Source of the DNA: Streptomyces sp. NBC_01016
GTDB lineage: Bacteria; Actinomycetota; Actinomycetes; Streptomycetales; Streptomycetaceae
DNA length: 64,000 bases
Assembly: GCF_026341035.1 (NCBI RefSeq)
Contig: NZ_JAPEOQ010000002.1
Location: 2,294,001 to 2,358,000, forward strand
Direction: 5' to 3'
Under the pieces are notes generated by a model. The model saw only the letters and a list, made by a program, of their open reading frames with translations, was not told where the DNA came from and made no database searches. The position numbers and the translations under genes are program-made. Positions within the stretch are counted from its first letter, which is position 1; each line of letters opens with the position of its first letter. Below, piece after piece: positions 53,720-63,338 of this stretch.

Positions 53720-54836
53720 CTGAGAGGACGTTCGTGTCATTTACGTGATGGTTTGGGGTAGTTCTGTAGCGCCGGGATTAGCTGCATACAGGCAGAACAG
53801 GCGATTTGCGTCCGCGGCGTCGACGGGTGTGACCTTGCGATTCCCCCCGATAGCAGCCGATACCTCCTGTCCGGCTCGAAGAACCTGCCGAATACGGCTT
53901 TTGCCTCGCTCGATCGAGCGATATGCCCGGGTAGGGACCTCGTGCATGGGTATCCCCATGACCGCTTTGCAGCCGCGCCTGCCGTACCTGAGTGATCTCT
54001 CCGATGCCCGCTGGGCGTTGATGGAGCCGGCCTTGTCGGCCTGGCGGGCCGAGCGCCAGAAGACCTCGCTCAACCTCGGCGGCAAGGTCACTGACCTGCG
54101 AGAAGTCATGAACGCGATCCTCTTCCTTAACCGGACCGGCGTCCCCTGGCGCTACCTTCCGCACGACTTCCCGCCGCACACCACCGTATTCGGCTACTTC
54201 AGCGCCTGGAGTGCAGACGGCACCATCGAGAAACTCGGCCTCCATCTGCACCGGATGGTGCGTGAGCAGGCAGGACGCACCGCCGAACCCACCGCTTGCG
54301 TGATCGATGCGCAGAGCGTCAAGACCGCGACCAGCGTTCCCGCCGACACCCAGGGAACGGACGCCGGGAAGAAGATCGTGGGCCGCAAGCGCAGCATTGT
54401 GGTCGACACTCTCGGCCTGTTACTGCTGGTCATCGTGACCGCGGCCAGCGTCTCGGACAACGAGGCCGGCAAGCAGCTCCTCACTCAACTCGCCGCCGAC
54501 CACCCCACGATCACCAAGGCGTGGGTCGACACCGGCTACAAGACCAAGGCCATCGAGCACGGCGCCGCCCTCGGCATCGACGTCGACGTAGTCCCGCGAA
54601 ATGAGCAGGTCAAAGGCTTCTCCGTGATCGCCAGGCGCTGGGTAGTCGAGCGAAGTTTCGGATGGATCATGATGCACCGCCGGCTCGCCCGCGACTACGA
54701 GACCAAACCCGCACACTCCGAAAGCATGATCCGCATCGCGATGATCTCGACCCTCGCGAAACGAGCAACCGGCGAAACGCCCATAACCTGGCACAACCCG
54801 TGAACTATCCAGTTTTCAACTGGAACGTCCTCTCAG
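53720..54836. mobile_element. IS5-family insertion sequence
   Basis: Perfect 14-bp terminal inverted repeats, CTGAGAGGACGTTC (53720-53733) and GAACGTCCTCTCAG (54823-54836). These resemble the ends of the neighbouring element, with which it shares five bases at the junction. Its right end directly precedes a 5'-truncated OLD-type gene. Confidence 0.88.
53946..54803 (+). CDS. IS5-family transposase, intact
   Basis: 285 residues from ATG 53946. N-terminal DUF4096-like part (YLSDLSDARWALMEPALSAW; VPWRYLPHDFPPHTTVFGYF), then DDE residues in CVIDAQSVKTATS, KAWVDTGYKTKA and WVVERSFGWIMMHRRL. The frame is open, so the element may be active. Confidence 0.93.
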   Translation: MGIPMTALQPRLPYLSDLSDARWALMEPALSAWRAERQKTSLNLGGKVTDLREVMNAILFLNRTGVPWRYLPHDFPPHTTVFGYFSAWSADGTIEKLGLHLHRMVREQAGRTAEPTACVIDAQSVKTATSVPADTQGTDAGKKIVGRKRSIVVDTLGLLLLVIVTAASVSDNEAGKQLLTQLAADHPTITKAWVDTGYKTKAIEHGAALGIDVDVVPRNEQVKGFSVIARRWVVERSFGWIMMHRRLARDYETKPAHSESMIRIAMISTLAKRATGETPITWHNP

Positions 54837-54840
54837 CGTC

Positions 54841-56259
54841 GTGACAAAGGGCGACGGCAGCGCGTCCGACGAACGGCTGGTTGAGGTGCGGGAGATCGAG
54901 TCGCGGATCCAGGACAACCTCCAGGAGTCCTTCCCTCGTGCCCGTGTGCGTCTCGACATCCCGCCACCGCGGCTGCGGTCCCTGTTGGACGAGGCGCAGA
55001 TCGACGTCGACGACGGCATCAGCGGACCGTTCAAGACGAAGGGTGACGGCCTGCGCAGGTCGGTGGCGTTCGCGATGCTGCGTTCGTACGTGGACCTGAA
55101 GGCCAAGCGCCCGGCAAGGTCGTACACCGCTCAGCGGCCCAGCATCCTGCTGTTCGAGGAGCCCGAGGTCTTCCTGCACCCACAGGCGCAGCGCAAGCTC
55201 TTCGAGACCCTTGCCGCGTTCTCCGAGTTCAACGACGTGCTGGTCACCACGCACTCGTCGGCCTTCGTCCAGCCCGGGAAGCTGCGAACCTTCGTGAAGG
55301 TGGTCAAGGACCACGCTCGGCGGCCGCCCGCCAGCCGGACCTGCGTCGTCGACCTGGCCGACATGAACGCCCGCGACCAGTTCGAGATCATCACGCACGA
55401 GAACAACGAGGCGGCCTTCTTCGCCAATTCCGTGCTGCTCGTGGAGGGCCCCAGCGACCGCACCCTCGTCTCCCACATCGCGCGCACGCTCAGCCCGCAA
55501 TGGGACTTCGACAAGCAAGGTGCCGCCATCGCCGTGGTCGAGGGCAAGGGAAGCATCGAGCGCTACCGGAAGTTCTTCCAACGGTTCGAGATGCGAGTCG
55601 CGGTCATGGCGGATCTGGATGTAGTCATTTCCGGGTTCGAGAAACTGGGCGCCAGCGCCGAGTGCCGCAAGTTGAAGGGCCGGGTCATGGACAAGGTCAA
55701 GCAGCTGGTGGCGGACGTGGACACCAATCCCTCCGACAAGAACAAGAAGGTGAAAGGGATCCGTACCAGCGGCAGCGCCCTTGAACTGTGGGAGCGTGCG
55801 CGACGCAAGAGCGAGCGGCACGCCCAGGGCCTGTGTACGTTCACGGAGTTGGACGCTGCGGTCACGGAGTTCTTCGCGCGCTCCGAGGAGGGCGCACAGC
55901 GAAGGACCCTGGAGAAGGCCGAGGACCCGGAACTGCGTCGGATGAAGGCCGATCTCCTGCGGATGCTCCGCCAAGAGGACATCTACGTGTGGGAACGCGG
56001 AGCCATCGAGGCCTACTACCCGGATCCTGAGGCGAACGAGTCCAAGAACAAGAACGACCGTGCCCGCCGGTTCTGTCAGCACTACACGACCGCCGAGGAC
56101 ATCCGTGGGCTTCCGGTCTTCAAGGCATCCGCCGAGTGCGAATTCGACCTCATCTTCCAGGCCTTCTTCAGGACATCGCAGGTGGACCCGGGAGAAGCGG
56201 ATGTTCCCCGGCAGACCCCGGTAGACGGCCCCGGCGCCTCGGCCTCCATCCGCGATTGA
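54841..56259 (+). pseudogene. OLD-family ATPase/TOPRIM nuclease, 5'-truncated by the IS
   Basis: 472 residues remain. They start mid-way in an SMC-like ATPase domain: Walker B and D-loop PSILLFEEPEVFLHPQAQ near residues 100-117, and VLVTTHSSAFVQPG after it. The C-terminal TOPRIM domain follows (SVLLVEGPSDRTLV near 197; VVEGKGSIERYRKFF; AVMADLDVV). Walker A and the N-terminal lobe are missing; the frame begins 5 bp after the IS right end. OLD nucleases act in antiphage systems such as Gabija, but no UvrD-like partner is present here. Confidence 0.85.
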
Positions 56260-57019
56260 GGGCGCGGCAACCGGTCGGCCAAGGGCGTTCCACGGCCGGG
56301 CGGAGGCCCGTGAATCACGCACACCTCCACCGTGAGCGGCCCCGTCTCCACCGCATCCATCGGATCGAACCGGAGAGCGGTCGGCCGGCGCCCAGTATCA
56401 GGTGTCTTCGTCGGGTGATGCGCAGCGAACCCCGTCCGACATCACAGGCAAAGCGCCGTCCCACTGTTCCCTACCGGCTCGCAGGCGTGCTGCTGCGGCT
56501 GTGTCGAGCCAGGTCTTGGGTGCCATTCGCCGGCCTCGCTGAGACGCGGGGTACGGAGTCGTGGAGGGCGCGCGGCATCGCCGGTGCAGCTCATGGCCAG
56601 AGTCCGCTGTATCTCAATTCCGACGTTAGGTTCGAGAACCGTTCCCTCGGTGCCACTGACAGCTGACGAGCCGACACCAATCTGCCCGCCCGTGCTTTGC
56701 CGGCGCAGGGCTTTGAGCTGCTCTGGGTTATGTAGAGGCCGCGGACTGCCCTGAGCCGGGTGGAGCCGAGCCGCTCGGTTTCACGCTGCAGGCGCTGCTC
56801 GCAGTGCGACTTCGATGGGCAGCACGTGGTCGAGCGCTGAGTAGGCGTTCCTCGTTGTGCCATGTGACCCGCTGGCATATCGCCCGTAGCTGTCGGCGAC
56901 CGACCCGGCCCAGGTCCCGATCTCGGAGGTGACCCGCTCGATCATCGGAATGAGCGGTGCGTCCCGCGGTCGGCGTGCGGGAGTCCAGAGGTCTCGGGAC
57001 GGCTCACAGGGTTCGTCCG
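56260..57019. other. Stretch with at most a small minus-strand ORF
   Basis: No recognised gene. On the minus strand 56945-56781 encodes 54 residues (IERVTSEIGTWAGSVADSYG, then a Ser/Thr/Ala-rich end), lying downstream of the DUF262 gene. It may be a small gene or a relic. Confidence 0.3.
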
Positions 57020-59290
57020 CTACCCCCAGTGCTGCGTCTGGTAGTTGACCATGTCGTCGCCGTGGAGCTGCTTCGATGCGTTGCCGATGCGTACCCAGAA
57101 CTCTGTCGCCGTCCGTCCGCCGTCCGGTTTGGCGAATACGGGTTTCCCGGAAGCCGCGACGGAGACGGCGCACACCTCGTTGCCGTCGACGGTTTCGTAG
57201 CGGATCCGCACGAGGCCGGCGGTCTGCTGGGAAAGGTTGGTGTCCAGAAGCTGCCGGAGCCAGAGTTCATAGCCGTCCTGGGTGCCCCGCGGTCCGAGGG
57301 TCTTCCAGTCCGAACCGAGACCGAGAACGTTTCCGTTGTCGTCGACACCGATGAGTAGAGCGCCGCCTTCGGCGTTCAGGAGGGCACACACGGTCTTGAC
57401 GATGACGTGCTCAAGCTTGCGGTCGAGCTGTCCGGCCCTGATGCTCCATCGTGCCGTGGACTTGAACTCGACGGTCTGGGACTCGCCGGCTTCGATCAGG
57501 TCCGCGACTGTTGCAGAGGGTGAGTTGGGCCGGTCGTTCCAGAGGCGGCTGAATCCGTCGCGGATGACCTGGGCCATGAGCCCTCGGCGTCGTTCCAGGA
57601 AGGTGGTGTAGTCGAGCTGTTCCCAGCCGATGGGTAGCCCGTGCCAGTACGTCTGCTGTTTCAGTCGCTCAGGCCCCAGATCGCGGGTCATGGCTGCCCA
57701 GTAGTGGTGCGGGTTGTCGGCGCCGATCTTGACGTTCTCCGGCCAGTCCATGAACGCCATGTTGGCAATGGCATTGACCTGCCTGCCATGGGTGATGCCC
57801 TGGTTGGCCAGAAAGGATTTCGGGAACAAGTGGTGGCGCTCCACCGATCGTGGTGTGACCACGTCGGGTGTCATTACATCGCGGATCTTCAATCTGCTGA
57901 ACAGCAGCTCGGCATCGAGCAGGTTGAGGGCGGCGTAGTACGCGTACAGCGCTGGGGACCGGGACGCGGACGTGTCCAGGCGGTTAGGTAGGGATATCTC
58001 CCAGTAGTCCCCGGTGAAATTTGAGCGCACCATCCGGTCGAGCTCTGCGCGGAAGGCGTCGGGGGAGCCGGGCTCAAGCGCGGCGATACGGGCCAGGTCG
58101 GCTTCTAGCTGGCTCTCTGGGGAGGTGGTGTATCGGCCGGTGGTGTGGGCCATGAAGAACCAGCGGCTGATGACGGCGCGCAGGGCGGGGTAGTCCAAGG
58201 CGAAGCGACGGCGTCCGATCAGCCACAGGATGTATGTGAAGATGACCGCGTTCTCCGACGTGATCATCCTGCGGCTCCGGAATCCTGCCGCGGTCAGGCA
58301 CTTCAGGTACTCGTGCCAGTTGGTCAGGTCGATGACGTCCTCGTGGGCTTGCCGCAGGAGTTCGAACTGCGCCGTGCGACGCTCGGGACTCACGCTCCCG
58401 GTTTCCAGGTCCTTGCCGCGCAGCATGCTGTACACGTGTTGCAGTCGGCCGCGGTTGAAGGCGAGTCCTACCCCGACCCGCAGTAACTGGTCAGGGCTGG
58501 GTTCCAGGAACGGGTTCCTCGGGCAGGGGCCAGTCACGGTGGGGTCGACGGCAGCTCGGCAGAAGGCCTCCAGTTCGCGGCGGCCCTTCTCCCAGTGCAC
58601 CGACATCAAGGTGAGGATGAAGTCGGCCTGGTTGAGTTTCACGCCTTCGGAGTTGATGCGGACGAAGACCTCCGCGACCTGTTCCTCGTCGGCGGTCGCT
58701 CCGAGTTCGATCACTTGGAAGCGGAAATCTCGAAGGTCGCGGACTCGGTCGACTCGCTCCTCCAGCAGGTCCTGCTCGCGGTCGCTGAGTTCGCTGTCCC
58801 TACCTTCGGCGAGGCGGTTCAAGAAGGTGCGCACGGTGGACTTGTAACTGCCGTTCCACAGCGCTGTGATGTCGGCGATGAACTCGGGGTCCTTCTCAAT
58901 GGCTGCGTCTGTGACCTCGAACGTCTCGTCGGCTGGGCGAAATGCAAGGCGGATGCGCCGATTCTCGAACGTCTTGGTGATCACGTGCTCCCCGGTCAGC
59001 ACAGCGAACAAGGACGTCAGACGCTGCTGTCCGTCGACGACCAGCAGTCGGGGGACGCGGTCGTTGTCGCGGCCGCCGATTTGCCGCGTCCCAACCTCGG
59101 CGCCGGTCTCCCAGAACATCAGCGTGCCGACTGGATAGCCCCGGTACATCGAGTCGAACAGGTCCCTGATCTTGGCAGTCGACCAGACGAACGGACGCTG
59201 GATGTCCGGGAGGGCGACGCTGCCGTGCTTGATCTCTTCGATCAAATGAGACAAGACGTAGCCGGTGTCTCGGTACAGTGTGGCCGCCAT
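57020..59290 (-). CDS. DUF262-HNH-AlbA_2 (Schlafen-like) fusion protein
   Basis: 756 residues from ATG 59290 (GGAGG eight bases upstream). Domain order: DUF262/GmrS-like N-terminus with LPDIQRPFVWS (residues 28-38) and the nucleotide-binding DGQQRLTSL (86-94); a helical middle; an HNH/DUF1524-like region with VERHHLFPKSFLANQG near 500; and a C-terminal AlbA_2/Schlafen AAA_4 domain (GESQTVEFKSTARWS near 603-617, KTVCALLNAEGGALLIGVDD). DUF262-DUF1524 proteins include the GmrSD modified-DNA nuclease; an appended AlbA_2 domain is a less usual combination. Probable defence nuclease (inference). Confidence 0.88.
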   Translation of the reverse strand: MAATLYRDTGYVLSHLIEEIKHGSVALPDIQRPFVWSTAKIRDLFDSMYRGYPVGTLMFWETGAEVGTRQIGGRDNDRVPRLLVVDGQQRLTSLFAVLTGEHVITKTFENRRIRLAFRPADETFEVTDAAIEKDPEFIADITALWNGSYKSTVRTFLNRLAEGRDSELSDREQDLLEERVDRVRDLRDFRFQVIELGATADEEQVAEVFVRINSEGVKLNQADFILTLMSVHWEKGRRELEAFCRAAVDPTVTGPCPRNPFLEPSPDQLLRVGVGLAFNRGRLQHVYSMLRGKDLETGSVSPERRTAQFELLRQAHEDVIDLTNWHEYLKCLTAAGFRSRRMITSENAVIFTYILWLIGRRRFALDYPALRAVISRWFFMAHTTGRYTTSPESQLEADLARIAALEPGSPDAFRAELDRMVRSNFTGDYWEISLPNRLDTSASRSPALYAYYAALNLLDAELLFSRLKIRDVMTPDVVTPRSVERHHLFPKSFLANQGITHGRQVNAIANMAFMDWPENVKIGADNPHHYWAAMTRDLGPERLKQQTYWHGLPIGWEQLDYTTFLERRRGLMAQVIRDGFSRLWNDRPNSPSATVADLIEAGESQTVEFKSTARWSIRAGQLDRKLEHVIVKTVCALLNAEGGALLIGVDDNGNVLGLGSDWKTLGPRGTQDGYELWLRQLLDTNLSQQTAGLVRIRYETVDGNEVCAVSVAASGKPVFAKPDGGRTATEFWVRIGNASKQLHGDDMVNYQTQHWG

Positions 59291-59897
59291 GCGCACTACC
59301 TCCAGTGACCGGAACGGGGACAACGCCATCATCCTGTGACGGCGGCCGTGTACTGCTTTCTATCAACTACCGCTTTATGTACGCCGGTTCTACGTCGAGT
59401 TGGAGATTCGACGCGATGACGGAGCTGACAGAACCATTGTGCCGCTGGGTGTGAAAGAGACGTTCTGCCGGTTGGTGCCGCGGACAGATCCTGGCCTCAG
59501 GACCGTACTGCAAGGCGGTACGCAAGCCTTGACCGCTGCCCACACACTCCGGACCACCCGATCTGCGAACGCCAAGGTTTCTGGACCTGACGGACTGTGT
59601 CTACGTCAGCACAGTGGTGCCGCCCCACGGCGACGCCTGTGATCAAGCGTCAATTGCACGGCGAACTATTGGCGCTGGGGATCAAGGCGGCTGCTTCCAC
59701 GGTATGGGGATCCTGCGGGATGCCGGGATCGACCCGGCGCCCGAACGAAGTTACGCCGCAGCCGCTGAGCCGAGGCGTGGAACAACAGCGAACCCGGTTC
59801 AGGAGCGGTCTGTCGGCCATCGTGAAGATGGGCCGGGGGATCTCACTGGAGTCGGCGCCAGGCTGGGCCGCCGAATACTGCCCGTCGTGGCCGCTGC
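59291..59897. other. Gap with transposase debris
   Basis: Apart from the integrase-core fragment at 59640-59755, no gene is seen. The left part is the upstream region of the DUF262 gene. Confidence 0.45.
59640..59755 (+). pseudogene. Integrase-core transposase fragment
   Basis: One frame reads VIKRQLHGELLALGIKAAAS then TVW, and another continues GILRDAGIDPAPERS. Together these match the HTH-to-integrase junction of IS3/IS481-like transposases (IHGELL-LGIKVAASTVWEIL). Nothing else of the gene remains. Confidence 0.6.
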
Positions 59898-60590
59898 TCA
59901 ACGAGCCGGTTTCCTCCCGTACCGCCACTCGAAGCCGAACCCGTATGCGGTATCGATCTGTTGCTGGTGTGTGCGGAACAGGTGGGGAGTGAACCACGCG
60001 ACCTCCCGCCGCAGATCCAGGGACTTGTCTCCTGGCGTGAGCAGGGCGATTGCGCATGCGGTGGCGCCCTTCGGGGAGTCGTCGAGGTGAATGCGCCATT
60101 CGCCGTCCGGGGCGGTGACCGTGACCACTCCGCGTAGGTGGCGAAAGTCGACTGCCCCTTCGTAGACGTACACGTAGACGAGCAGCTTGGAGAACTTGCT
60201 CCGGTGCTCCAGGCTGACTCTCAGGGTCTCGCCGTCGGATGACGACCCACTGCGGTCGTCCTGGTCGAGGCTGACATAGGGCCACTCGGAGAGCGATCCG
60301 AAAGCCTCGCCCAGGGGTTGTATCGCGATGCCCAGGCCATCACGGGTCCGCACCAGGCAGCCGAGGTCGAGGTCCGCGTCGGAAGCCGCCGACCAGTTGA
60401 GGTTGACCTGCAGTGTTCCCCGGCTCGTGATCCGGGCTCCCGGGGTGGACCTGGTCAGCTCGACCGGGTGGCGTGCAGCGGCGCCTTCGTTCCGGGGTGC
60501 CTCCACCGTGCGTGGCGTTTCACGTGACCGCGACCGTGCTGCTCCTGGTCTCAGCTGGATGACCCCACGTTGCCGCCCGTCTCCGCTCAT
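59898..60590 (-). CDS. TerD/TerA-like stress-response domain protein
   Basis: 230 residues from ATG 60590. After a 60-residue basic, low-complexity N-terminus comes a TerD-like beta-sandwich: LQVNLNWSAASDADLDLGCL, then WPYVSLDQDDRSGSSSDGET with the acidic calcium-binding pattern, and FRHLRGVVTVTAPDGEWRIH. TerD domains bind calcium and scaffold membrane-associated stress complexes. It is divergent from the vWA/PP2C operon. Confidence 0.8.
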   Translation of the reverse strand: MSGDGRQRGVIQLRPGAARSRSRETPRTVEAPRNEGAAARHPVELTRSTPGARITSRGTLQVNLNWSAASDADLDLGCLVRTRDGLGIAIQPLGEAFGSLSEWPYVSLDQDDRSGSSSDGETLRVSLEHRSKFSKLLVYVYVYEGAVDFRHLRGVVTVTAPDGEWRIHLDDSPKGATACAIALLTPGDKSLDLRREVAWFTPHLFRTHQQQIDTAYGFGFEWRYGRKPAR

Positions 60591-60736
60591 GCTCCGCCCC
60601 CGCCCGAACTCGCTATTCGTGTACACCACGCTGACTGATGGGAATGTGGTCTATTATTGCGCACTTGGTGAAGAACTCGTGAACTTCACTGATCGTGGAT
60701 ACAACGGGACGGCGCTCTGCCGGACCAGGGTGGGGT

Positions 60737-62143
60737 ATGTCCGTGGGGGGACCTCTCGACAAGAAGGTGACGGCTCGTCACCTCGAAGATCTCGCGCAGG
60801 AGGGGGTGTTGGCGCCATGCGCTGACAGCCTGCGCGAGTTGGCCGACGCGCTCGACTCCGACGAGGAGGGTGCGCTCGACGCCTGGGCCGAACTGGACCT
60901 GATGCGGCACTTCGCCAGGGCCGAGTGCGTGGCAGTGCCAGAGCCCGACCGGCGGGTGCGGCATGCCGCCCTGCTCGACTGGGTCCTCGGAGGGCTGGTC
61001 TTTCTGCCACTGCTGTTCACATGGACCGGCCTGGCGAAAGCGTCCAACGCCTACGAGGCACTGACAGGCGTGGACCCCAAGGCGGCCGGGCGTCCGTTCC
61101 TCCAGCTGTGGCAGACCGGCTTCCAGGGGAACCTGAACGGCTTCTTCCGTTTCGGGCATGTGGCGGTCGCCGGTTCTGTCGCGCTCGGCGCGCTGCTCGG
61201 GCTCGTCCTCCTGCACGGGTGGCTGCGCCGGACCGTCGAGCGCCGTGAGGAGGAGGCGGAGGAGCGCACCCGTGCGACTCTCGCCCGCCTCGTACCCACT
61301 CTCACTCGCGCACAACTCCTGCTCAACGCGCACCGGTTCGCTTCGCCGCAGCGTTTTGCCGCCGAGCTGAATTCGGCTGCCGGCCGCCTCCAGCGCATGC
61401 ACACGAAGGCCATCGCCACCCAGGAACTCCTGGTGCGTGCCGCCGAGTTGGTGGGCGAGACCGTGGACAGAGCGGATCGGCGCCTGGAGCAGGCCGACGT
61501 AGCCGTAAGGCCGCTGAAGGAACTACTCGCGGACATCGAGGCTTCGGTCACGAACAGCGGCACGACGATCAAGGCCGCGGTACGCGAACTCGACGCACCG
61601 CTCACAGAAGCCGGACGCCAGCTGACCGATGCGATCAGCGGGCAACGGAAGGCCCTGGACGAATCCTTCGAGGATCTCCGGACGGCCGGCAACGAGATGC
61701 GCGACGCCCTGGTCCGGACGACATCTCAACTGGAGGTGGCGATCACCGGCAGCGGGGACGGACTGCGCTCCACACTCACGGAGGCGGCCCAGCGGATCGA
61801 GGACTCGGTGACCGGACTGGCCGCGACCCAAAGAGAGTTCACCACCGGTCTCGAGGTCGTCTCCGATGTCAACGGCCGACTGATCACCGGACTTGGGAAA
61901 GCTGCCCAACGGACCGGCGACGCCGCAGACGCCTCGCGCGAAGCCATCAGCGGCGTCGCGGCGCGCAACCAGGAAGTGCGCGACGCAGCCGACCGATTCG
62001 CCATGGTGGCCGAGTCCCTGGAGCGCGCCGTCCTGGCGGCAGCGTCCGCTCGGACGCGTTCCGAGCAAGACGGGACGCTCACAGCGGAGACGGTGCATCA
62101 GGCCGAGGATGAGGCTCGGGTCGCGATCGGCCCCGGCCAATGA
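60737..62143 (+). CDS. Two-TM membrane protein with long coiled-coil tail (MotA/ZorA-like layout)
   Basis: 468 residues from ATG 60737. Residues 78-100 (LLDWVLGGLVFLPLLFTWTG) and 141-160 (VAVAGSVALGALLGLVLLH) are TM helices. Residues 165-450 form an extended coiled coil with heptads (ATQREFTTGLEVV; GVAARNQEVRDAADRF), similar in length and layout to the tail of ZorA in Zorya systems or to chemoreceptor-like signalling rods. Direct ZorA/TolQ homology is not certain. It overlaps the next gene by four bases. Confidence 0.75.
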   Translation: MSVGGPLDKKVTARHLEDLAQEGVLAPCADSLRELADALDSDEEGALDAWAELDLMRHFARAECVAVPEPDRRVRHAALLDWVLGGLVFLPLLFTWTGLAKASNAYEALTGVDPKAAGRPFLQLWQTGFQGNLNGFFRFGHVAVAGSVALGALLGLVLLHGWLRRTVERREEEAEERTRATLARLVPTLTRAQLLLNAHRFASPQRFAAELNSAAGRLQRMHTKAIATQELLVRAAELVGETVDRADRRLEQADVAVRPLKELLADIEASVTNSGTTIKAAVRELDAPLTEAGRQLTDAISGQRKALDESFEDLRTAGNEMRDALVRTTSQLEVAITGSGDGLRSTLTEAAQRIEDSVTGLAATQREFTTGLEVVSDVNGRLITGLGKAAQRTGDAADASREAISGVAARNQEVRDAADRFAMVAESLERAVLAAASARTRSEQDGTLTAETVHQAEDEARVAIGPGQ

Positions 62144-62628
62144 GCCGCGCTGCCCGTAGGGGCTTCCGGTTCAATCCGGTGCACCTCGCCGGCTGGCTCT
62201 TCGCGGACATGCTTCTTGTGCTGGCGCTGGTGTCCATGGGCGACCGGGGCGACCCGCTGGCCGCGACGGCGACGCGGCCGACGCCCGGTGCGACGTCCCC
62301 CTCCTCGCCGAAGCCGACTCCGACCGGCGCACGGTCCGTCGAACGCAAACCGGTGAAGATCGACGTCAGGACCGCCGACGGAGCCACCGACGCCATGGTG
62401 ACTCAGCTCAAGGAGAAGACCGAGCGGTACGAGGGACGGACAGCGGCCTTCGTCATCACCTTCGGCAACGCCCCGGAGACCACGGCCGGCCAGGCCTACG
62501 CGAAAGAGATCAACAAGGCGCTGAAGGTCGCTCAGCCCGACATGTTCCGAGGCGCGACGACCCGCAATTTCTGGAGTGGCGGCCCGGCAGGCTCCGCTGA
62601 CCTCGAGATCTACTTCTTCACCCGCTGA
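62140..62628 (+). CDS. One-TM protein with MotB/ZorB-like membrane helix
   Basis: 162 residues from ATG 62140 (ATGA overlap). The single TM is LAGWLFADMLLVLALVSMG, with an Asp (D23) near its start in an F-A-D-(M/F) setting like the proton-carrying Asp of MotB, TolR and ZorB. A Pro/Thr/Ser-rich linker (residues 40-65) precedes a small alpha/beta domain (TAAFVITFGNA; GQAYAKEINKALKVAQP). It lacks a clear OmpA peptidoglycan motif. With the preceding gene it would form a stator-like pair; this is inference. Confidence 0.72.
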   Translation: MSRAARRGFRFNPVHLAGWLFADMLLVLALVSMGDRGDPLAATATRPTPGATSPSSPKPTPTGARSVERKPVKIDVRTADGATDAMVTQLKEKTERYEGRTAAFVITFGNAPETTAGQAYAKEINKALKVAQPDMFRGATTRNFWSGGPAGSADLEIYFFTR

Positions 62629-62663
62629 CGGCCCGACCGGCCTGCTCATTCACTTGGAGTGTC

Positions 62664-63338
62664 ATGCAAATCCTGCCCTTCTACCTGGTGTGCGACGAGT
62701 CCGCGTCGATGTCCGGTGAGGCCGTGGACACCATCAACAAGGCGCTGCCCGAGCTGCACCAGGAGATCAGTGAGAACCCGACCGTTGCGGACAAGACCAG
62801 GTTCGCGCTGATCGGCTTCTCGGACAAGGCGGCCGTGCTGCAGCCGCTCGCCGACCTGAGTGAGCTGACCTCGCTGCCGTCGCTTTCCGCAGGCGGAATG
62901 ACCTCCTTCGACTCCGCTTTCCGGGTGCTGAAGGACTCCATCGAGAAGGACGTCACCGCACTGAAGGCAGAAGGGCACGAGGTCTACCGGCCGGTGGTGT
63001 TCTTCCTCTCCGACGGCCTGCCCACCGACTCCGATTGGGAGTGCGCCCTCGACACCTTGAAGGACCAGTCGAAGTTCCGTTACGCCCCGAAGATCATTGC
63101 GTTCGGTATCAGCGACGCCGACCCCGCGATCATCGCCCGTGTCGCCAACTTTCGGGCCTTCATGCAGAACAAGGACTCCGTCTCCCCGGCCTCCGCGTTG
63201 CGTGAGTTCGCCAAGAGCCTGACCCGGTCCATCGTGACGTCGGCGACCAGCATGGCCGCACAGGGCGACAGCGGATTCGACCTCCAAGTGGAGGAGAAGA
63301 TCGCGGACTTCACCACTCTCTCCCTCGACAAGCTGTGA
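62664..63338 (+). CDS. TerY-like vWA-domain protein
   Basis: 224 residues. A vWA domain with a complete MIDAS start CDESASMSGEAV (D11, S13, S15), the conserved T in SAGGMTSFDSAF and a SDG in VVFFLSDGLPTDSDW. It is TerY-like in length and sequence. It starts 35 bp after the ZorB-like gene and is followed by a PP2C gene with a four-base GTGA overlap. Confidence 0.9.
   Translation: MQILPFYLVCDESASMSGEAVDTINKALPELHQEISENPTVADKTRFALIGFSDKAAVLQPLADLSELTSLPSLSAGGMTSFDSAFRVLKDSIEKDVTALKAEGHEVYRPVVFFLSDGLPTDSDWECALDTLKDQSKFRYAPKIIAFGISDADPAIIARVANFRAFMQNKDSVSPASALREFAKSLTRSIVTSATSMAAQGDSGFDLQVEEKIADFTTLSLDKL

Larger units (their letters stand above)
51693..53724. mobile_element. IS5-type element carrying accessory wHTH and acetyltransferase genes
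   Basis: Left end CTGAGAGGTCGTTAAGTCCG (51693-51712) and right end CGGACTTAACGTCCTCTGAG (53705-53724) are inverted repeats matching at 18 of 20 positions. A partial inner right-end copy, GGACTTAACG, lies at 53037-53046, right after the accessory gene, which may mark the original right end. The unit contains a frameshifted transposase, a coiled-coil/wHTH gene and, beyond the inner copy, a GNAT gene on the opposite strand. Its right end abuts the left end of the following IS. Confidence 0.6.

Noticed and set aside
54841..56259. An active Gabija-type system
   Set aside because: The OLD gene lacks its Walker A half and no UvrD-like helicase gene follows.
60737..62628. A true Zorya system
   Set aside because: Only a ZorA/ZorB-like layout is visible; no ZorC, ZorD or ZorE gene lies in the window and the second protein lacks a clear OmpA motif.
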